Shown in pieces: positions 20,102 through 29,115 of a stretch of DNA of 64,000 nucleotides. Source of the stretch: Actinacidiphila sp. DG2A-62 (GTDB lineage Bacteria; Actinomycetota; Actinomycetes; Streptomycetales; Streptomycetaceae); contig NZ_JAYMGI010000002.1 of the NCBI RefSeq assembly GCF_035825295.1, positions 4,283,001 to 4,347,000 on the forward strand. The letters run 5' to 3'. Both the position numbers and the translations under genes were made by a program. How positions within the stretch are numbered: position 1 is the stretch's first letter; every line of letters begins with the position of its first letter. The notes under the pieces were generated by a model that had not been told where the DNA came from, did no database searches, and saw only the letters and a program-made list of their open reading frames with translations.

Positions 20102-20551
20102 TCACGGCACGACCAGGACCGGCCAGCGGTTGGCGCGCAGCAGCCGCGCGCCGACCGAGCCGGTCAGCCGGTGCCAGCGGCGCGACGCGCCGACCACCAG
20201 CATGTCGGCGCGGCGCTCGGCGGCCACACGGGACAGTCCCGCGACCGGGTCGCCGGCCACCACGACGCAGAACTCCCAGCGCAGCACGCCGAGTTCGGCC
20301 ATGCACGCCAGTCCCGCCGAGATCCGCCGGCGCATCGCCCGCGCCGCCTCCTGGTCGGTGTCGGCCAGCATCCACGAGACGCCCGCCAGCATCGCGACCG
20401 TGTGCACCGGCAGCACGTGGACGGCCACCAGCCGCGCCTCCTGCCGCCTCGCCAGGCCCACCGCGTACGCGGTCGCGCGCCAGGAGGCGTCGGAGCCGTC
20501 CACCCCGACGACGACCACTCTGTCGCCGTCGGCTCCGTGATCGAAGCCCAC
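20102..20551 (-). CDS. Universal stress protein (UspA family)
   Basis: A single-domain 149-residue Usp. The N-terminal strand VVVVGVDGSDAS begins the nucleotide-binding fold, and the ATP-binding type signature appears as VVGASRRWHRLTGSVGARLL. The 7-nt gap from the stop of the upstream exporter gene on the same strand implies an operon and translational coupling. Probably a cytosolic stress-response accessory of the transporter. Confidence 0.85.
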   Translation of the reverse strand: MGFDHGADGDRVVVVGVDGSDASWRATAYAVGLARRQEARLVAVHVLPVHTVAMLAGVSWMLADTDQEAARAMRRRISAGLACMAELGVLRWEFCVVVAGDPVAGLSRVAAERRADMLVVGASRRWHRLTGSVGARLLRANRWPVLVVP

Positions 20552-20558
20552 CGCCGCA

Positions 20559-22346
20559 CTACACCTCTGAGTCGTCGCCCTCCGGCGAACCCGTGCCCGT
20601 AGCCGTACCCGTACCTGAACTCGTACCCGTGCCCGAACTCGTACCCGTACCCGAACTCGTACCCGTGCCCGCGCCCGGCGCGGGCTCCTTCGCCGCGAAG
20701 GCCGCCGCCGTCGTCCGCAGCGGGACCTCCTTGATCATCAGCGACAGGACCAGCGCGATCACCAGCACGCACGCGCCGACCAGGAAGGCCACGCTGATCG
20801 CGTCGGTGAAGCCGACCTTGAAGGGGTGCGCCAGGGTGTGGTCGATGCGGCTGAGGAAGGACGTGTCGTTGAGCGAGCCGGACGAGGTGCCGCTGCCGGA
20901 CGAGGCGTCGGTCAGCGTCTTCAGCTGGTCCGGGTGCGCCTTCGCCGCCGCCTGGAAGGCCGCGTCGCCGCGCGCGTGCGCGTACGCCGAGCCGATCTTG
21001 CCGCCGACCACCGAGTAGACGATGGACAGGAAGACCGCGACGCCGAGGGTGCCGCCCATCTGCCGGAAGAAGGTGGTGGAGGAGGTGGCCACGCCGATGT
21101 CGCGCGGCGGGACGGCGTTCTGCATCGCCAGCACGATCGTCTGCATGTTCAGGCCGAGGCCGGCGCCGACCACGAACATCGAGATGTCCACGTAGAACAG
21201 GCTGCTGTCCGCGGACATCTGCCAGAGCATGAGCATGCCGCCGACCAGCAGCACACAGCCGATCACCGGGAAGATCTTGTAGCGGCCGGTGCGCGAGGTG
21301 ACCTGGCCGGAGACCATCGACAGCACCATGATGCCGAGCACCAGCGGCAGCGTGAGCAGACCGGCCTTGGTCGGCGAGTTGCCCTTCACCAGCTGGAGGT
21401 AGAGCGGCAGCAGCGTGATGCCGCCGAACATGCCGATGCCGATGATCGCGGACTGCGCCGAGCCGACCGCGAAGACGCCGTTGCGGAACAGCCGCATCGG
21501 CAGCAACGCCTCGTCGCCCGCCTTGCGTTCGGCGAACAGGAACGCCGCGACGCCGACCGCGCCGATCACGTAGCAGGTGAGCGAGGTGGCGCTGCCCCAG
21601 CCCCACTCCCGGCCCTGCTCGGCGACGATCAGCAGCGGCACGAGCGCGATGACCAGCGCGAGCGCGCCCGGGTAGTCGATGCGGTGCGGCCTGCGTTCCT
21701 GCTTGACGTGCAGCACGCGGGCCACCACCAGCAGCGCGGCGATGCCGATCGGCACGTTGAGCAGGAAGATCCAGCGCCAGCCGTCGATGCCGAGCAGCTG
21801 GTCCTGGCCGGCCAGCGCGCCGCCGACCACCGGGCCGAGCACGCTGGAGGTGCCGAAGACGGCCATGAAGTAGCCCTGGTAGCGGGCCCGTTCACGCGGC
21901 GGGATGATGTCGCCGATGATCGCCAGGGCGAGCGAGAACAGCCCGCCCGCGCCTATGCCCTGGAACGCGCGGAACGCGGCCAGCATGTACATCGACGTCG
22001 ACAGCATGCACAGCGCCGAGCCGACGATGAACACGGCGATCGCGAACAGGAAGAACGGCTTGCGGCCGTACTGGTCGCCGAGCTTGCCGTAGAGCGGGGT
22101 GGCGATCGTCGACGTGATCAGGAACGCGGTGGTCACCCACGCCTGCGCGGTGAGCCCGTTCAGGCTCTCGCCGATCTTGTAGATGGCCGTCGACACGACG
22201 GTCTGGTCCAGCGCGGCGAGGAACATGCCGAGCAGCAGACCGGACAGGATCACCAGGATCTGCCGGTGCGTGTACCCCGACGGCTGGGCCGCCTCGGTGC
22301 TGCTGTCTGCGCTGCCCGCCGAGGCGGCTTCTGCTTGAGCGGTCAT
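20559..22346 (-). CDS. MFS drug exporter, DHA2 (EmrB/QacA) family
   Basis: A 595-residue integral membrane protein with about 14 hydrophobic segments. It has the DHA2 signature in the first TM (LDQTVVSTAIYKIG), motif A (PLYGKLGDQYGRKPFF) and the motif C region (VFGTSSVLGPVVGGALAG). It is a proton-driven multidrug exporter by family. The last 60 residues are a Ser/Gly/Thr tail with a repeated GTGTSS unit encoded by an 18-bp DNA repeat. Start ATG 22346 is chosen for its AGGAAGAGGA ribosome site. The universal stress gene follows 7 nt after the stop. Confidence 0.88.
   Translation of the reverse strand: MTAQAEAASAGSADSSTEAAQPSGYTHRQILVILSGLLLGMFLAALDQTVVSTAIYKIGESLNGLTAQAWVTTAFLITSTIATPLYGKLGDQYGRKPFFLFAIAVFIVGSALCMLSTSMYMLAAFRAFQGIGAGGLFSLALAIIGDIIPPRERARYQGYFMAVFGTSSVLGPVVGGALAGQDQLLGIDGWRWIFLLNVPIGIAALLVVARVLHVKQERRPHRIDYPGALALVIALVPLLIVAEQGREWGWGSATSLTCYVIGAVGVAAFLFAERKAGDEALLPMRLFRNGVFAVGSAQSAIIGIGMFGGITLLPLYLQLVKGNSPTKAGLLTLPLVLGIMVLSMVSGQVTSRTGRYKIFPVIGCVLLVGGMLMLWQMSADSSLFYVDISMFVVGAGLGLNMQTIVLAMQNAVPPRDIGVATSSTTFFRQMGGTLGVAVFLSIVYSVVGGKIGSAYAHARGDAAFQAAAKAHPDQLKTLTDASSGSGTSSGSLNDTSFLSRIDHTLAHPFKVGFTDAISVAFLVGACVLVIALVLSLMIKEVPLRTTAAAFAAKEPAPGAGTGTSSGTGTSSGTGTSSGTGTATGTGSPEGDDSEV
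20610..20668 (-). repeat. 18-bp tandem repeat encoding the GTGTSS tail of the exporter
   Basis: About three copies of an 18-bp unit (cgaactcgtacccgt core) inside the 3' end of the DHA2 exporter gene, translated as repeated GTGTSS. Confidence 0.8.
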
Positions 22347-22419
22347 CGAGCTGCGTCCTCTTCCTCCCGTGCGGCCGTGCGGCCCGGCGGCCGTGCGGCC
22401 ATGCTTGCCCAGGGCAACG

Positions 22420-23025
22420 TTACGCCGAGTTGCGCTCAGGGGGGCGGGGGAGTGGGGTGCGGGGGGACGGGGACGCTGCGGGGGCGGGGGCGCGGGGCGC
22501 TGCGGGGACGGAGGCGCGGGCGCGCGGGCCGGGCGGGAGCGGGGGCCGGGGGACGCGGGCCGGGCGGCGGCGGGGGCCGGGCGGGGGACGCGGGCCGGTG
22601 CCCGCGGCTCCGGTGGCCCGCGCGCCGGCTGAGTTCTTGATGAGGTGGCCCTCGGCGTCGAGCCCGTGGGTCTGCCAGTACACGTCCCACTTGTCGCCGA
22701 CCCGCTGCGGCACCTGGCCGGCCGGATACCGTACGTACCCGGCCGGCGGCTCCTCCCCCTTCGTCGCGCACGCGCCGCCGCCCTCGGCCCCCACGGCCTG
22801 CACCGGATACTCGCCCGACGAGCACTCGTAGTCGCGCAGGTCCATCGAGCACCCCGCGGTGACGGCCGCGACGCCCACGACGCCGACCAGGCTCGCCGCG
22901 GCGAGCACGCCCCGGGCCCACCCGGACCGGCCGCGCCCGCCGGGCCGCGCCTGCCGCCCCCACCGTGCCTGACGCGCCTGCTGCTCCCACCGTGCCTGAC
23001 GCCCCTGACGTATGCGCTCCACCAC
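22420..23025 (-). CDS. Putative lipoprotein with SMDLRDYECSSGEYPV domain
   Basis: A 201-residue protein. It has a long basic N-terminus (ERIRQGRQARWEQQARQARW), a hydrophobic segment and a lipobox-like AAVTAGC, followed by a compact domain (MDLRDYECSSGEYPVQAV, GYVRYPAGQVPQRVGDKWDV, YWQTHGLDAEGH). I recall the domain as conserved in Streptomyces hypothetical lipoproteins, function unknown. The final 60 residues are Pro/Arg/Ala low-complexity and may be a drifted tail. The GTG start at 23025 is uncertain; GGAG lies about 12 nt upstream. It is transcribed divergently from nothing obvious and lies head-to-tail upstream of the exporter gene. Confidence 0.6.
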   Translation of the reverse strand: MVERIRQGRQARWEQQARQARWGRQARPGGRGRSGWARGVLAAASLVGVVGVAAVTAGCSMDLRDYECSSGEYPVQAVGAEGGGACATKGEEPPAGYVRYPAGQVPQRVGDKWDVYWQTHGLDAEGHLIKNSAGARATGAAGTGPRPPPGPRRRPARVPRPPLPPGPRARASVPAAPRAPAPAASPSPRTPLPRPPERNSA

Positions 23026-23213
23026 GCCACCGCCTCTCCGCTCGCGCTCCTGCTGCTGCTCTGGTGCCTTCAGCCTGGCGGTGGCCGGGGGTGCGGCCCA
23101 TCGGCGCGGGTACTCAAAGAGCGGGTGAGTAGGCGACTCGGGTACGGGGCGCCGCGGGCGGGCGGGCGTATGCGGACCGGGAGCGCGGGCCGGGCGGGTC
23201 CGGGCGCGCGGGC

Positions 23214-23660
23214 TCAGACCGCGGAGGCGACGCTCGCCGGCACGATGAGGTGCCGCGCCCGGTGCTCCAGGACCGGCTGGGACGGCGCCCGGCGGTTCCC
23301 CGCGTCGTCCGCGCACCGCGGGCACCCCGCCTCGGGCCCGGGAACGCTCCGCTCGTGCCGCCGCACGATGTGCCGCGCGAGCCGGAGCTGCGCGAGGCCC
23401 CCCGCGCCGGACGGATCGCCGCCCGGCGCGGCGTCGCCGCCCGTCTCCGCCCCCACCCGCGTCTCCGTCCCCGTCTCCGTCCCCGTCTCCGTCTCCGTCC
23501 CCGTCTCCGTCTCCGCCCCGGCCGGCGTCCGCATCCCCTCGACGGCTTCCGGAGCCCTCCTCATCGCCTGATACAGGCGGAAACACACCCCACAGTCGAA
23601 CATCCACGCGGGAGGCGACGGCCACTCGTCAGAAGGCTCAGCACCCTCGGTGTCATCCAT
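23214..23660 (-). CDS. Hypothetical protein with CxxC and HxxRH motifs
   Basis: 148 residues. The N-terminus (SDEWPSPPAWMFDCGVCFRL) and C-terminal part (LARHIVRRHERSVPG, GCPRCADDAG, HRARHLIVPAS) contain two CxxC pairs and several His, suggesting a zinc-binding fold; I recall similar small proteins in streptomycetes. The middle is an ETETGT repeat encoded by ccccgtctccgt repeats, probably a slippage expansion. The function is unknown. Confidence 0.6.
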   Translation of the reverse strand: MDDTEGAEPSDEWPSPPAWMFDCGVCFRLYQAMRRAPEAVEGMRTPAGAETETGTETETGTETGTETRVGAETGGDAAPGGDPSGAGGLAQLRLARHIVRRHERSVPGPEAGCPRCADDAGNRRAPSQPVLEHRARHLIVPASVASAV

Positions 23661-23796
23661 GCCCCCAACCGTACTTCGCGCTAGCTCCCCACGAGGCCCA
23701 CTTCCCCAACTCGCCCGGCCGGCTTCTCGCGCGGCTGACCTCTGCCCCGGCCGACTCCTCCCCCGGCCCGCGACGCCGCCGACGACGTCGTCCGGC

Positions 23797-24879
23797 TCAG
23801 CAAGCCTCGGACTCGGCGGTGCCGGCGACCGACGCGGCCTGCGCGGCGAGTTGGTTGGCGTGGGCGAGGTATCCGTTGCCCTTGGAGGTCATCGTGGCCA
23901 TCGCCGTGGCCGCGCGCGCCTCCAGGGCGTTCACGTCGGCGGCGGAGGCCACCAGGGGAACGTAGGAGCTGGTCTGCGCCTGCGCGGTCCGGTAGGCGCC
24001 GTAGGCGTCCTTGAGCGCGGCCAGCAGGGTCGACAGGCTGTCGACCGCACCGGTCAGCGTGTCGAGATCGCCCTGCACGGTGTCGGCGTCGCCCTGCACG
24101 GTGTCCGCGTCGCCCTGAGCGGTGTCGGCCTGACCGCACGCTTCGGGATCGTCCTTGTCCATGGCCCGGGCCTGCGCCGCGTCGGTCCTGGTGGTGGCCA
24201 GGTCCTGCTCCGCCGTGGCGATGTCGCTCTCGAACGAGGAGTAGTCCGGGGCCTGGTCAAGCGCGTCGCTCAGATCGCCGTAGGCCGTGCTGACGGCGCC
24301 GGCCGCGCTGTCGATCTGCGCGCGGACCTGCGCCGCCGCCTCCTCGGACGCCTGTGCCTGCGCCTGCTCCTGCGCTTCCCGCGTCGCCTGTGCCGCCGCG
24401 GCGGCCGCGCGGCCGGTCACGGAGCGCACCGCCCGGTTGTACTGATCGACGGTGCCGGGCCGCAGTTCGGCGGCCTGGATCGTGCCCGTCCCCCGGTCCG
24501 GGACCAGGAGCTGCATCCGGCCGGCGCTCACCGTGCCCGTGAACGTCGTCCGGGTGAGCACGTCACCGCGGACGTTCATGGTGAAGGCCGAACCGTCCAG
24601 CGTCCCGGTGAAACCCCAGTGCGCGGTCGTGGACCTGGTCGGGTCACCGTCGACGAGGGCGGTGGAGTCGAGCGAGCCGCTGAGCGCGCGGCCGTCGCGC
24701 GTCATCTGCACCATGAGGGCGCCGGTCGCCGACGTCCCGACCCAGGTGTGCGGGAGCGCCGCGGCACCGGGCGCCTTCCCCCACGCCGCCGCACCGCCGT
24801 CGGTCTGCCTCCCCGACGCGCACGCCGTCAGCGCCAGGACCAACACCCCTGCCGCGACGCCCCCCTTGAAGACCCGCAC
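23797..24879 (-). CDS. Lipoprotein with coiled-coil region
   Basis: 360 residues. A lipoprotein signal (VRVFKGGVAAGVLVLALTAC, lipobox LTAC) is followed by a beta-rich segment (LMVQMTRDGRALSGSLDSTA, TTFTGTVSAGRMQLLV). Next comes an Ala/Gln/Glu coiled coil (REAQEQAQAQASEEAAAQVR) and further helical repeats (QGDADTV twice in tandem). GTG 24879 follows AGGGGGC by 5 nt. Probably membrane-anchored outside the cell. I do not recognise the family. Confidence 0.7.
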   Translation of the reverse strand: MRVFKGGVAAGVLVLALTACASGRQTDGGAAAWGKAPGAAALPHTWVGTSATGALMVQMTRDGRALSGSLDSTALVDGDPTRSTTAHWGFTGTLDGSAFTMNVRGDVLTRTTFTGTVSAGRMQLLVPDRGTGTIQAAELRPGTVDQYNRAVRSVTGRAAAAAAQATREAQEQAQAQASEEAAAQVRAQIDSAAGAVSTAYGDLSDALDQAPDYSSFESDIATAEQDLATTRTDAAQARAMDKDDPEACGQADTAQGDADTVQGDADTVQGDLDTLTGAVDSLSTLLAALKDAYGAYRTAQAQTSSYVPLVASAADVNALEARAATAMATMTSKGNGYLAHANQLAAQAASVAGTAESEAC

Positions 24880-25262
24880 AAGCGCCCCCTGAACCCCCAC
24901 ACGCCCGCCACCGCACCCCCGGCGGTTCCGGGAGCGTACCGACCGGGACGCCAACGCGTGAGCGGGTCAATCGAGTTGGCCACGCGAGCGGCTCAAGTGA
25001 CGGGTGGTCGCGGGGCGAGGGGGCCGGGGGGGCGGGGGCGGGGAGCGGCGGGCGCGGGGGGGCGGTACCTGGCCCGGGAGCGGGAGCCCGGCGGCGGGGG
25101 TGCGGGGCGGGAGGCGCAGGAAATCGGGAGGCGGTACCGAGGAACCGTTGGCAGAATGTCCGCGCCGCCCGCCCGTTCCCTCGACCGACCGCCCCCTCGA
25201 CCGACCACCCCCTCGACCGACCACCCCACGCCGACTCCCCGACGGACAAGGACTCGACGACC
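24880..25262. other. Divergent promoter region with G-tracts and a 16-bp triplicate repeat
   Basis: 383 nt between the lipoprotein and RidA genes. It holds long G runs (25012-25075) and three consecutive 16-bp units (ctcgaccgaccaccc-type) at 25181-25229 just upstream of the RidA start. The triplicate repeat could bind a regulator; this is inference. Confidence 0.5.
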
Positions 25263-25673
25263 ATGGCCCGTGCCGTAACCCTCATCCGGTCCACCGACCT
25301 GTCCGACGTGGCCGAGTACGCGTACGCGGCCACCGCGCCCGCCGACGCCCGCCTGATCTTCCTCGCCGGGGCGTGCCCCCTGAACGAGGACGGCTCCACC
25401 GCGGCGATCGGGGACTACGCCGGCCAGGCGCGGAAAGCGGTCGCGAACATGCGGACCGCTCTGGCCGCGGCCGGCGCCTCCCTCCAGGACGTCATCAAGA
25501 CGAGGGTCCTCGTGGCGTCGACCCGCCGCGAGGACCTGGTGACCGCCTGGCAGGTGGTCCGCGACGCCTTCGCCGACCACGACGTCCCGAGCACCCTGAT
25601 CGGCGTGACGGTCCTCGGCTACGACAACCAGCTCGTAGAGATCGAGGCAGTGGCAGCGGTACTGGACGCATAA
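25263..25673 (+). CDS. RidA/YjgF family protein
   Basis: A 136-residue RidA-superfamily protein (enamine/imine deaminase or relative). The typical segments are LIFLAGACPLNEDGSTAAIG (substrate-pocket strand), QARKAVANMRTALAAAGASL, DVIKTRVLVA and the C-terminal VEIEAVAAVLDA. The family Arg used by true RidA for carboxylate binding appears in KTRV. Cytosolic trimer expected. This is the last core gene before the CRISPR region. ATG 25263 directly follows the 16-bp repeats. Confidence 0.85.
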   Translation: MARAVTLIRSTDLSDVAEYAYAATAPADARLIFLAGACPLNEDGSTAAIGDYAGQARKAVANMRTALAAAGASLQDVIKTRVLVASTRREDLVTAWQVVRDAFADHDVPSTLIGVTVLGYDNQLVEIEAVAAVLDA

Positions 25674-26171
25674 GCCCTCGTGCCCGCACGGCTTCGACCG
25701 GGCACGGCGAACAGCCTTACCCCTGCATGCCGGGATTCTGCTTCGGCTCGAACGGGAAGAGGGGGTAGCCCTCCGTACACGTGCCGCCGGGGTGAGCGAC
25801 CACTGCACTGCACGCTCCGCAGAGCGGGCAACGGGAGCGCGAGGCCCCACAGCGACAGCTGACAGAACAGCGGCGCGGCCGTCATGGCGAGCCAGACGAG
25901 CGGGGTCGTGCCGACAATGAGATAGGTGCTCCCCGCGGCATCGTTCCCCAGAGGACAGCCGGTCCACGCCCGCGCGGTCAGACACGTCCCGACACCGGCC
26001 CCGACAGCCGACAAAACCGGTGCCCGCGCGAGGAGCTGCCAAGGAGGCAGGACGATTCGCGGCTGCGCGCCCCGGGCAGAGCGGACCTCCTCAACTTCCA
26101 CGGTGAGCACCACGTGCCCACGCCCGGAACAGTTCCTTCCACCAACCCCCGCCACCCGCGGCCGGTGCACC
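25674..26171. other. Spacer between RidA and the CRISPR region, possible gene remnant
   Basis: No intact gene. On the minus strand a stretch around 25800-25940 encodes a membrane-like peptide (LIVGTTPLVWLAMTAAPLF then CQLSLWGLALPLPALRSV) without a clean start, and base composition is slightly less GC-biased. I read it as the remnant of a small membrane protein gene at the edge of the accessory region. Confidence 0.35.
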
Positions 26172-26281
26172 GGCCGACCCCAGAACACAGGCCCTCCGCC
26201 GGGGCCCCGCTCACCGACCGTCCCCGCCGAAACCTCCGGCGCTTCGCCGCCCTGCCCCCGCCCGTCCCCGGCGGCAACTCG
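26172..26281 (-). pseudogene. Decayed copy of the cas2 3' end and its leader-side flank
   Basis: The stretch matches the segment at about 29065-29175. The run cggcgcttcgccgcc followed by cccgtccccggcggc parallels cggcgcttcgccgcc and cccgtcgccggcggc of cas2. On the minus strand it still reads RAAKRRRF, the Cas2 C-terminus here being KAAKRRRFGGGSR. Homology extends leftwards into the cas2-leader spacer (gaacacaggccctccgccgg vs gaacacgaaccgcccgccgg). The N-terminal part of this cas2 copy is missing and array 1 begins where it should be. Confidence 0.6.
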
Positions 26282-26342
26282 CGTTCGCCGAAAACGGTGC
26301 GGCGAGCACCGGTGGCCCAGTGCAGCCCGGTGGTGAGCGAGT

Positions 26343-28323
26343 GGGAACAGCCCCGCGGGCGCGGGGAGCACGCGCGGTCGCGCTGCCGCCCTGCGGCTGC
26401 CACGGGAACAGCCCCGCGGGCGCGGGGAGCACCCGTACACGGCCTCCTGGCCGCCTTTGGTGCAGGGAACAGCCCGGCGGGCGCGTGGAGCACGCGGCGG
26501 AGTCGATGTCACCGCTGTCCACGGCGGGAACAGCCCCGCGGGCGCAGGGAGCACATCTGGGCGAATCCGATGGCTCCCGTCGTGCCGGGGAACAGCCCCG
26601 CGGGCGCGGGGAGCGCTAGAGGCGATCGTCGGCCGGATCGCCGCTGCGGGGAACAGCCCCGCGCGCGCGGGGAGCACCCGCACGTCGCGCTCGCGACCAT
26701 GCGGGGGTTGGGAACAGCCCCGCAGGCGCGGGGAGCACGCCGCGGCATCATCCGACGAGGGCCGGTTCCGGGGAACAGCCCCGCAGGCGCGGGGAGCACC
26801 ACGCCTCCTTCATGCGCCGAGCCTGATCCCGGGGAACAGCCCCGCAGGCGCGGGGAGCACGTGCGCAGTCTGAGTGTCGCCCAAGCCCGCGAGGGAACAG
26901 CCCCGCGGGCGCGGGGAGCACCCCGACGAGATCTACACCGTGCCCGACAGCCGGGGAACAGCCCCGCGGGCGCGGGGAGCACCGCCAGTGCGCCACCAAG
27001 TGCGACACGTGCGTGGGAACAGCCCCGCGGGCGCGGGGAGCACTCGCCGGTGAGCGTGGTGATGTGATGTCCGGCGGGAACAGCCCCGCGGGCGCGGGGA
27101 GCACGGCGCCGACGCCGGGACCACGTATCTCCTCCTGGGAACAGCCCCGCGGGCGCGGGGAGCACAACATGACGATCGAGCGGGTGCTGCACGCCAGGGG
27201 AACAGCCCCGCGGGCGCGGGGAGCACTCGAACGCACCCGTCGACCACACCACGGGCTCGGGAACGGCCCCGCGGGCGCGGGGAGCACCGTTCACCTTCGA
27301 CCAAGCAGGAGAACCCCATGGGAACAGCCCCGCGGGCGCGGGGAGCACACACCCCCAGCAAGGTCACGAACGCGCAGCGTGGGAACAGCCCCGCGGGCGC
27401 GGGGAGCACACGAACCGCAGATCGGCGGTGGCGCCGGTGGCGGGAACAGCCCCGCGGGCGCGGGGAGCACTCGTCCTTCAATACCTCCGGCCTCGCCTTC
27501 GTGGGAACAGCCCCGCGGGCGCGGGGAGCACCGTCGAGGTCGAGAACCGCCTCGGGGCCGACCGGGAACAGCCCCGCGGGCGCGGTGAGCACAGCGACCT
27601 CTTCCACGCTCGTGTGCCGTGGGAGGGAACAGCCCCGCGGGCGCGGGGAGCACGCGTGCCCGATCGGCCACCTCGTCAGTAGTGAGGGAACAGCCCCGCG
27701 GGCGCGGGGAGCACAGCAGGGCGACGTGGTTCGCGGACCGGAGGATGGGAACAGCCCCGCGGGCGCGGGGAGCACATGAGCATCGCCGCCCCGGCCGTGC
27801 CGGTCACGGGAACAGCCCCGCGGGCGCGGGGAGCACTTGATCCACTTGCCGTCCGCGCCGGGGACCGCGGGAACAGCCCCGCGGGCGCGGGGAGCACGTC
27901 GGCCCCGACGTCGACGTGCTCCTGGTGGTGGGAACAGCCCCGCGGGCGCGGGGAGCACGGACTGCTGGCCAGCTACTACACCGACGGCTCGGGAACAGCC
28001 CCGCGGGCGCGGGGAGCACATCAAGGGCACCGTCGTCGACATGCTCGAGCAGGGAACAGCCCCGCGGGCGCGGGGAGCACGGCGGTGCCGGGCTTGGCGT
28101 CGAGGTCGGCGAGGGAACAGCCCCGCGGGCGCGGGGAGCACCTCAAGGGCCTCGGCTACGTGCCCGTGATCGCGGGAACAGCCCCGCGGGCGCGGGGAGC
28201 ACAGTCCGAACATGTTGCTGGTCCCCCCGGGACGGGAACAGCCCCGCGGGCGCGGGGAGCACTTCGGCAGCGTGGTGGGCACGGTGCCGTAGACGGGAAC
28301 AGCCCCGCGGGCGCGGGGAGCAC
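26343..28323 (-). CRISPR. CRISPR array 1 (type I-E), 33 repeats / 32 spacers
   Basis: 29-bp repeats on a 61-bp period. On the plus strand the unit runs gggaacagccccgcgggc then gcggggagcac; read on the minus strand it begins GTGCTCCCCGCGCCCGCGGG. Spacers are 32 nt, with one of 33 and one of 31. The leader is on the right (28324 onward). The right-hand repeats are nearly uniform, while the left ones carry substitutions (for example 26465, 26588, 26649 and the gcaggcgcgg variant at 26710-26832), as expected for the older trailer end. A further decayed repeat ends near 26309. Deviant repeats also occur at 27259 (gaacggcc) and 27564 (gcggtgagcac). Confidence 0.98.
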
Positions 28324-28420
28324 ACTCATTGACCTGCGGCGTTAGAGCGGTGCTAGGCGGATTTTACTCAGCTTGAGAGATTCCGACAAAGCCCCTGAAA
28401 AGTTCATAACGGCGCAACTT
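28324..28420 (-). promoter_or_regulatory. Leader of array 1 (leader type A)
   Basis: Sequence adjoining the last repeat (actcattgacctgcggcgtt, then ggattttactcagcttgaga) is shared with the flank of array 2. On the minus strand it contains an A/T-rich TAAAAT, a candidate -10 element for pre-crRNA transcription, plus the conserved integration-proximal motif. Confidence 0.8.
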
Positions 28421-28697
28421 CCTTAGCGCTGCCAGTCCATACGCCTTCCTACCATCGGTATCTGCTCAATGTCCGCTCAACCTCTCACGCGGAGAGGGTC
28501 TGCGCCTCGGTTGGGAAGTCCGACCGGTGCCGCTGGTGACGGCAGGACGAGCCCCAGACTGACGCTCGACGGCAGCCAGCGGGGGCTTGGCGGTGGGCTG
28601 GCTGGGCCATTTGCGGTAGAGGAGAGAGAGTGGCCGCGGGTGAAGTAGCCGCGGGAAACGGCGTTGAGTTTTTCGCGTTCGGGTTCCGGCTACCTGC
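28421..28697. other. Interval between leader 1 and array 2
   Basis: 277 nt, lower in GC than its surroundings, with no gene. It contains the distal leader-1 sequence and the trailer flank of array 2. A weak repeat-like piece (gccgcgggaaacgg) lies near 28648 but has no partner at the right spacing. Confidence 0.5.
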
Positions 28698-28970
28698 GGG
28701 TCCAGCCCCGCCTGCGCGGGGGGCACGCGGCTGCGGTTCTCGCGCTGCTGCTCCATCCGGGACCAGCCCCGCCTGCGCGGGGAGCACCGACCTCGGCATG
28801 GCGTGGACTCCGAGACGGAGGGTCCAGCCCCGCCTGCGCGGGGAGCACTGCCCGCCGGGCACGAGGCCGCCGGGCGGCACGGGTCCAGCCCCGCCTGCGC
28901 GGGGAGCACGAGACCGCAGTGCCGCTGGGGAAGCTCCAGTTGGGTCCAGCCCCGCCTGCGCGGGGAGCAC
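28698..28970 (-). CRISPR. CRISPR array 2 (type I-E), 5 repeats / 4 spacers
   Basis: Five 29-bp repeats at 28698, 28759, 28820, 28881 and 28942 with 32-nt spacers. The plus-strand repeat is gggtccagccccgcctgc then gcggggagcac, differing from array 1 at the tcc and cct positions. The leftmost repeat ends ggggggcac (older end). The leader is on the right, between the array and cas2e. Confidence 0.97.
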
Positions 28971-29060
28971 GCTCATTGACCTGCGGCGTTAGCGCGACTC
29001 TCGGCGGACTTTGCTCCGCTTGAGAGATTCGGACATCTCGCCTCCTCCACTGCGTCGGCC
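28971..29060 (-). promoter_or_regulatory. Leader of array 2 (leader type A)
   Basis: gctcattgacctgcggcgtt followed by a diverged copy of leader 1 (ggactttgctccgcttgaga). It lies between cas2e and array 2. Substitutions have broken the TAAAAT of leader 1 into a G/C-richer form, so this leader may be weaker, which fits the short array. Confidence 0.75.
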
Positions 29061-29115
29061 GCGCCCCGGGAACACGAACCGCCCGCCGGGTTCGCGCCCC
29101 GCCGGGCGGTCCGGA

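Noticed and set aside
26320-28345. Many ORFs of 60-450 codons on both strands through array 1, with protein patterns such as RGEHT or PRPRGCS repeats
   Set aside because: They are translations of the CRISPR repeat itself with a 61-bp period. They have no conserved domains and occur in several frames at once.
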